From the NCBI GenBank assembly GCA_030427835.1, contig JAUICN010000001.1, positions 145,929 to 209,928 on the forward strand: DNA of 64,000 nucleotides, in the 5' to 3' direction. A model generated the notes under the pieces. That model had not been told where the DNA came from. It saw nothing but the letters and a program-made list of their open reading frames with translations, and ran no database searches. The first letter of the stretch is position 1; every line of letters starts with the position of its first letter. A program made the translations under genes and the position numbers. Positions 62,112 through 64,000 of the stretch are shown here, one piece after another. The stretch is from Polyangia bacterium (lineage in GTDB: Bacteria > Myxococcota_A > Polyangia > Polyangiales > JAUICN01).

Positions 62112-63446
62112 TCATTGCGATGAGCGAAAGTAAACCACAACTTCACCCAGCTCCACATGAGAAGAGGTGGAAACCGCCGTGCTGATACTCCCAAATGCGT
62201 TCTCGATTTCGTCCTTCGTAGCCCAGTCTGATGAATCGTTACCCACAAAGGGATGAACGCGGACTTTTAAGTTTTTATGAAGGCGTTCTCCCGAAGCCTC
62301 AATGACACGCTCGAGTTCTGACACGAAAAACGACATGGATAGGATCCAATCGTAGCGTACAGGCACCATCACGATCATGTCGACGGCGGCGTAGGTTTCG
62401 ATCGCCGGTATTTCAAATACACAATGATCACAGCGGACCCTACCGTCGTCGTTGGGGGCAGGTGGTTCTTTCTTAAATTCAATACTCGACATGCTGCGGA
62501 TGGCGGAGCCGCCTTCCGGGGGTGGGCCGAAGAACAATTCCGGAACATCGAACTGAGCCTGCATGGGCTGCGTGTTGGTACCAAACGAGACAAACGCGTC
62601 GCTCGGGAGACTGGCTCTACCGTCCTTCGGTTCAACATAGCAAAGCTTACTCCTTGTGTTTCCGATCTTCACGAACAGCGTCGACGGGACCGTCTGATTC
62701 GAATACACCCCTTGGATCACCGACTGCGTAAAATTTGACGCGCCCCTAGTGCCACCAAGGTAAGTCAGAGTTGGGGTTTTGGGGTCGACAATGTCTGCCC
62801 ATTCCTTGGCCATAAACTCGATTCGCTTGGGGTAACCCAGCTCCCCTGCCATCTCGTATTCGGACAGATCGAGGTAGGTGATAGCCCCGTTCACATGCCG
62901 GCGACCCGTTTTGGCGAGTTTCTTTTTTGTGCATTCGTACACTGTCCCCTGATGCACGACCCGATGCTGTACGTCTTGATTCTGCATCGCGACAAACTCA
63001 AGGGTCATATCCCTTTCAGCCTGTCCCACAAGCATGGCGGTTATATCCATGGAAACGGTTCCGCTTGCTTCGTCCACGTTGGCGAAGCCATCGGCCCCTT
63101 GCCCGTAGTTTCGAGGAAAGCGAAGGTATGATTCAAGCCTGTTCTCTGTAAGGTATTGACGGGTAGCCGTGACAACCCCAAGTGCTCGAGCAGAACCAGC
63201 CGTCTGGTGGTCGATCATGCTATTCAGCGCGCTACGGAGCTGTTCAGAAGACAGAAAGTCCTTGGCGCAAAGAGGATAGTCCTTGATCCAGTCTGGTGTC
63301 GAAAGGATACCCTTGGCCCCGGAAGCCACCGCTCCCGGTGCGTCGCAGGCGCCCAACCCGGAGGCAGCCCCCATGGCAAACATCGTACACAGCCCAACCC
63401 GTGTCCATCGTACGAGAGCAGCTTGTCCATAGAGATATTGTTTCAT
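62112..63446 (-). CDS. Secreted lipoprotein of unknown function
   Basis: A 444-residue lipoprotein (signal ends GLGAC; mature N-terminus CDAPGAVASGAKG, reminiscent of the CQP...GAKS start seen in 28785-31602). ATG 63446 is preferred to TTG 63476. No domain is recognised. Features: a Cys pair CDHC near residue 345, a segment of Lys-rich KKKLAKTGRR, and a predicted beta-rich C-terminus. Convergent with the ileS remnant. Role unknown. Confidence 0.65.
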   Translation of the reverse strand: MKQYLYGQAALVRWTRVGLCTMFAMGAASGLGACDAPGAVASGAKGILSTPDWIKDYPLCAKDFLSSEQLRSALNSMIDHQTAGSARALGVVTATRQYLTENRLESYLRFPRNYGQGADGFANVDEASGTVSMDITAMLVGQAERDMTLEFVAMQNQDVQHRVVHQGTVYECTKKKLAKTGRRHVNGAITYLDLSEYEMAGELGYPKRIEFMAKEWADIVDPKTPTLTYLGGTRGASNFTQSVIQGVYSNQTVPSTLFVKIGNTRSKLCYVEPKDGRASLPSDAFVSFGTNTQPMQAQFDVPELFFGPPPEGGSAIRSMSSIEFKKEPPAPNDDGRVRCDHCVFEIPAIETYAAVDMIVMVPVRYDWILSMSFFVSELERVIEASGERLHKNLKVRVHPFVGNDSSDWATKDEIENAFGSISTAVSTSSHVELGEVVVYFRSSQ

Positions 63447-63866
63447 GGTGAACCAACGAAGCAATCTGCGTGCCAACCATACATTAAAAAAACACCTATG
63501 ATTTCAACTCACGTTCATCAGTGGAACACCAGATGCTCCAAGGAACGGAACCCAGAGCGCTCCGGGCTCTAGGCGTCGCACGCCATGGGCGCCTTCGATT
63601 TCCTCACCCGCACCCTGCCCACCTTCGCCTCCGGACAACCCACGCCCCTACTCCCACTCGGGGAAATGCAAGCACTCCAGCCGCGCTGAACCACCCTGCT
63701 GACCGCGTACCCACCACGTACGGTCGATTCGGAGATGGGGTACTGCAACCCCACCCCTGGACATGGGCAGCCTTGATGCGCCTCAATCAGGTTCAAAAAC
63801 ACCTAAAAAATGACCCCGACTCACAAACTGTCCGGTGGCCCAGTTTGTGCATTGGACTCTGTTAGG
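63447..63866. other. Gene-poor stretch with degenerate-looking coding sequence
   Basis: This 420-base region has no gene I can support. A short frame at 63585-63689 (34 codons, MGAFDFLTRTLPTFASG...) shows the same C-rich bias as the ileS remnant, so it may be leftover foreign coding sequence. The promoter of the minus-strand lipoprotein should lie near 63447-63520. Confidence 0.35.
63822..63849. promoter_or_regulatory. Perfect inverted repeat before the last gene
   Basis: Nine-base arms CACAAACTG and CAGTTTGTG with a ten-base loop, 17 bases before the ATG of the final gene. It may be an operator or a transcript hairpin. No T-run follows, so a terminator is less likely. Confidence 0.4.
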
Positions 63867-64000
63867 ATGTTTTCAATAGGTTTCTCACGGAAGTTCGTTG
63901 TCGGATGTGCGGTTTTGGTTACGGTTGCGGGTTGCGCGGCTCATGCCACGCCCCACCCTGTAGACAAGGCTTCCTCGGGTGATGTAGCCGCGCCAGCAGA
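63867..64000 (+). CDS. Secreted lipoprotein, 5' part only
   Basis: The window ends inside this gene. ATG 63867 starts a signal with a Ser/Arg/Lys n-region, a Val-rich core and VAGC, so the product is very likely a lipoprotein. GTTAGG just upstream may serve for ribosome binding. The mature part begins AAHATPHPVDKASSG; nothing further can be said. Confidence 0.6.
   Translation, partial: MFSIGFSRKFVVGCAVLVTVAGCAAHATPHPVDKASSGDVAAPA

Noticed and set aside
1-64000. CRISPR arrays, tRNA or rRNA genes, phage or plasmid genes, transposases
   Set aside because: None were recognised on either strand by reading; regularly spaced repeats, cloverleaf sequences and transposase motifs were not seen.

Overview
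The window (about 64 kb, GC-rich) reads as the chromosome of a Gram-negative bacterium, most likely a deltaproteobacterial-type lineage such as Myxococcota or Bradymonadota. This placement is inferred from gene content: many secreted lipoproteins, a membrane-anchored Ser/Thr kinase, a TonB-dependent receptor, large NAD-type glutamate dehydrogenase and PAS/GAF histidine kinases. I found no rRNA, tRNA, CRISPR or phage. Nineteen of roughly 50 genes begin with a likely lipoprotein signal peptide, most of unknown function and many in paralogous sets.

Region 1 (1-15.1 kb) is the most unusual. After the 3' end of a SLC13-type transporter come two related plus-strand lipoproteins (548-1960, 6063-7535). 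Each is followed convergently by a minus-strand run of large lipoproteins: two genes (2012-5679) and four genes (7561-15098). All six large proteins carry a trypsin-like (chymotrypsin-fold) core. It is recognisable by the Cys pair around the His57 position, the DIALL strand, GYG and a D-x-GGG loop. In all six the catalytic His and Ser are replaced, and the residue at the Ser195 position differs in every one (Glu, Cys, Gly, Asp, Thr, Leu). Overlapping or abutting ends suggest operons. This looks like a diversified family of surface pseudoproteases.

Region 2 (15.3-28.6 kb) has a kinase whose N-terminus resembles an ECF sigma factor (regions 2 and 4), then a beta-barrel-like protein, thyA-folA, an SDR overlapping arginine decarboxylase speA, a degenerate S9 peptidase, a Rieske protein and a CrtC-like carotenoid hydratase, and a hotdog thioesterase. 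Region 3 (28.8-47.4 kb) holds two lipoproteins with a shared mature N-terminus, glutamate dehydrogenase, and a stress/redox group (universal stress protein, FMN reductase, pirin, DoxX). It continues with SulP, a short rpmG gene, HDOD, SRPBCC and HIT genes, a two-kinase/one-regulator signalling group, and a sulfotransferase.

Region 4 (47.4-56.7 kb) has a repeat-containing lipoprotein and three tandem paralogs of an unrecognised ~600-residue secreted protein. The second and third paralogs each sit divergently beside a glutamine-amidotransferase start. One amidotransferase is intact; the other is a 5' remnant, which marks a segmental duplication. Region 5 (56.2-61.6 kb) looks like a metal-uptake locus: a Fur/Zur-type repressor divergent from a TonB-dependent receptor that carries its own TonB-like domain, then a MITE-like element and two lipoproteins, the second ending in a His/Asp/Glu tail. 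The window closes with an ileS 3' remnant of different base composition, another unknown lipoprotein, a gene-poor stretch and the start of a further lipoprotein gene.
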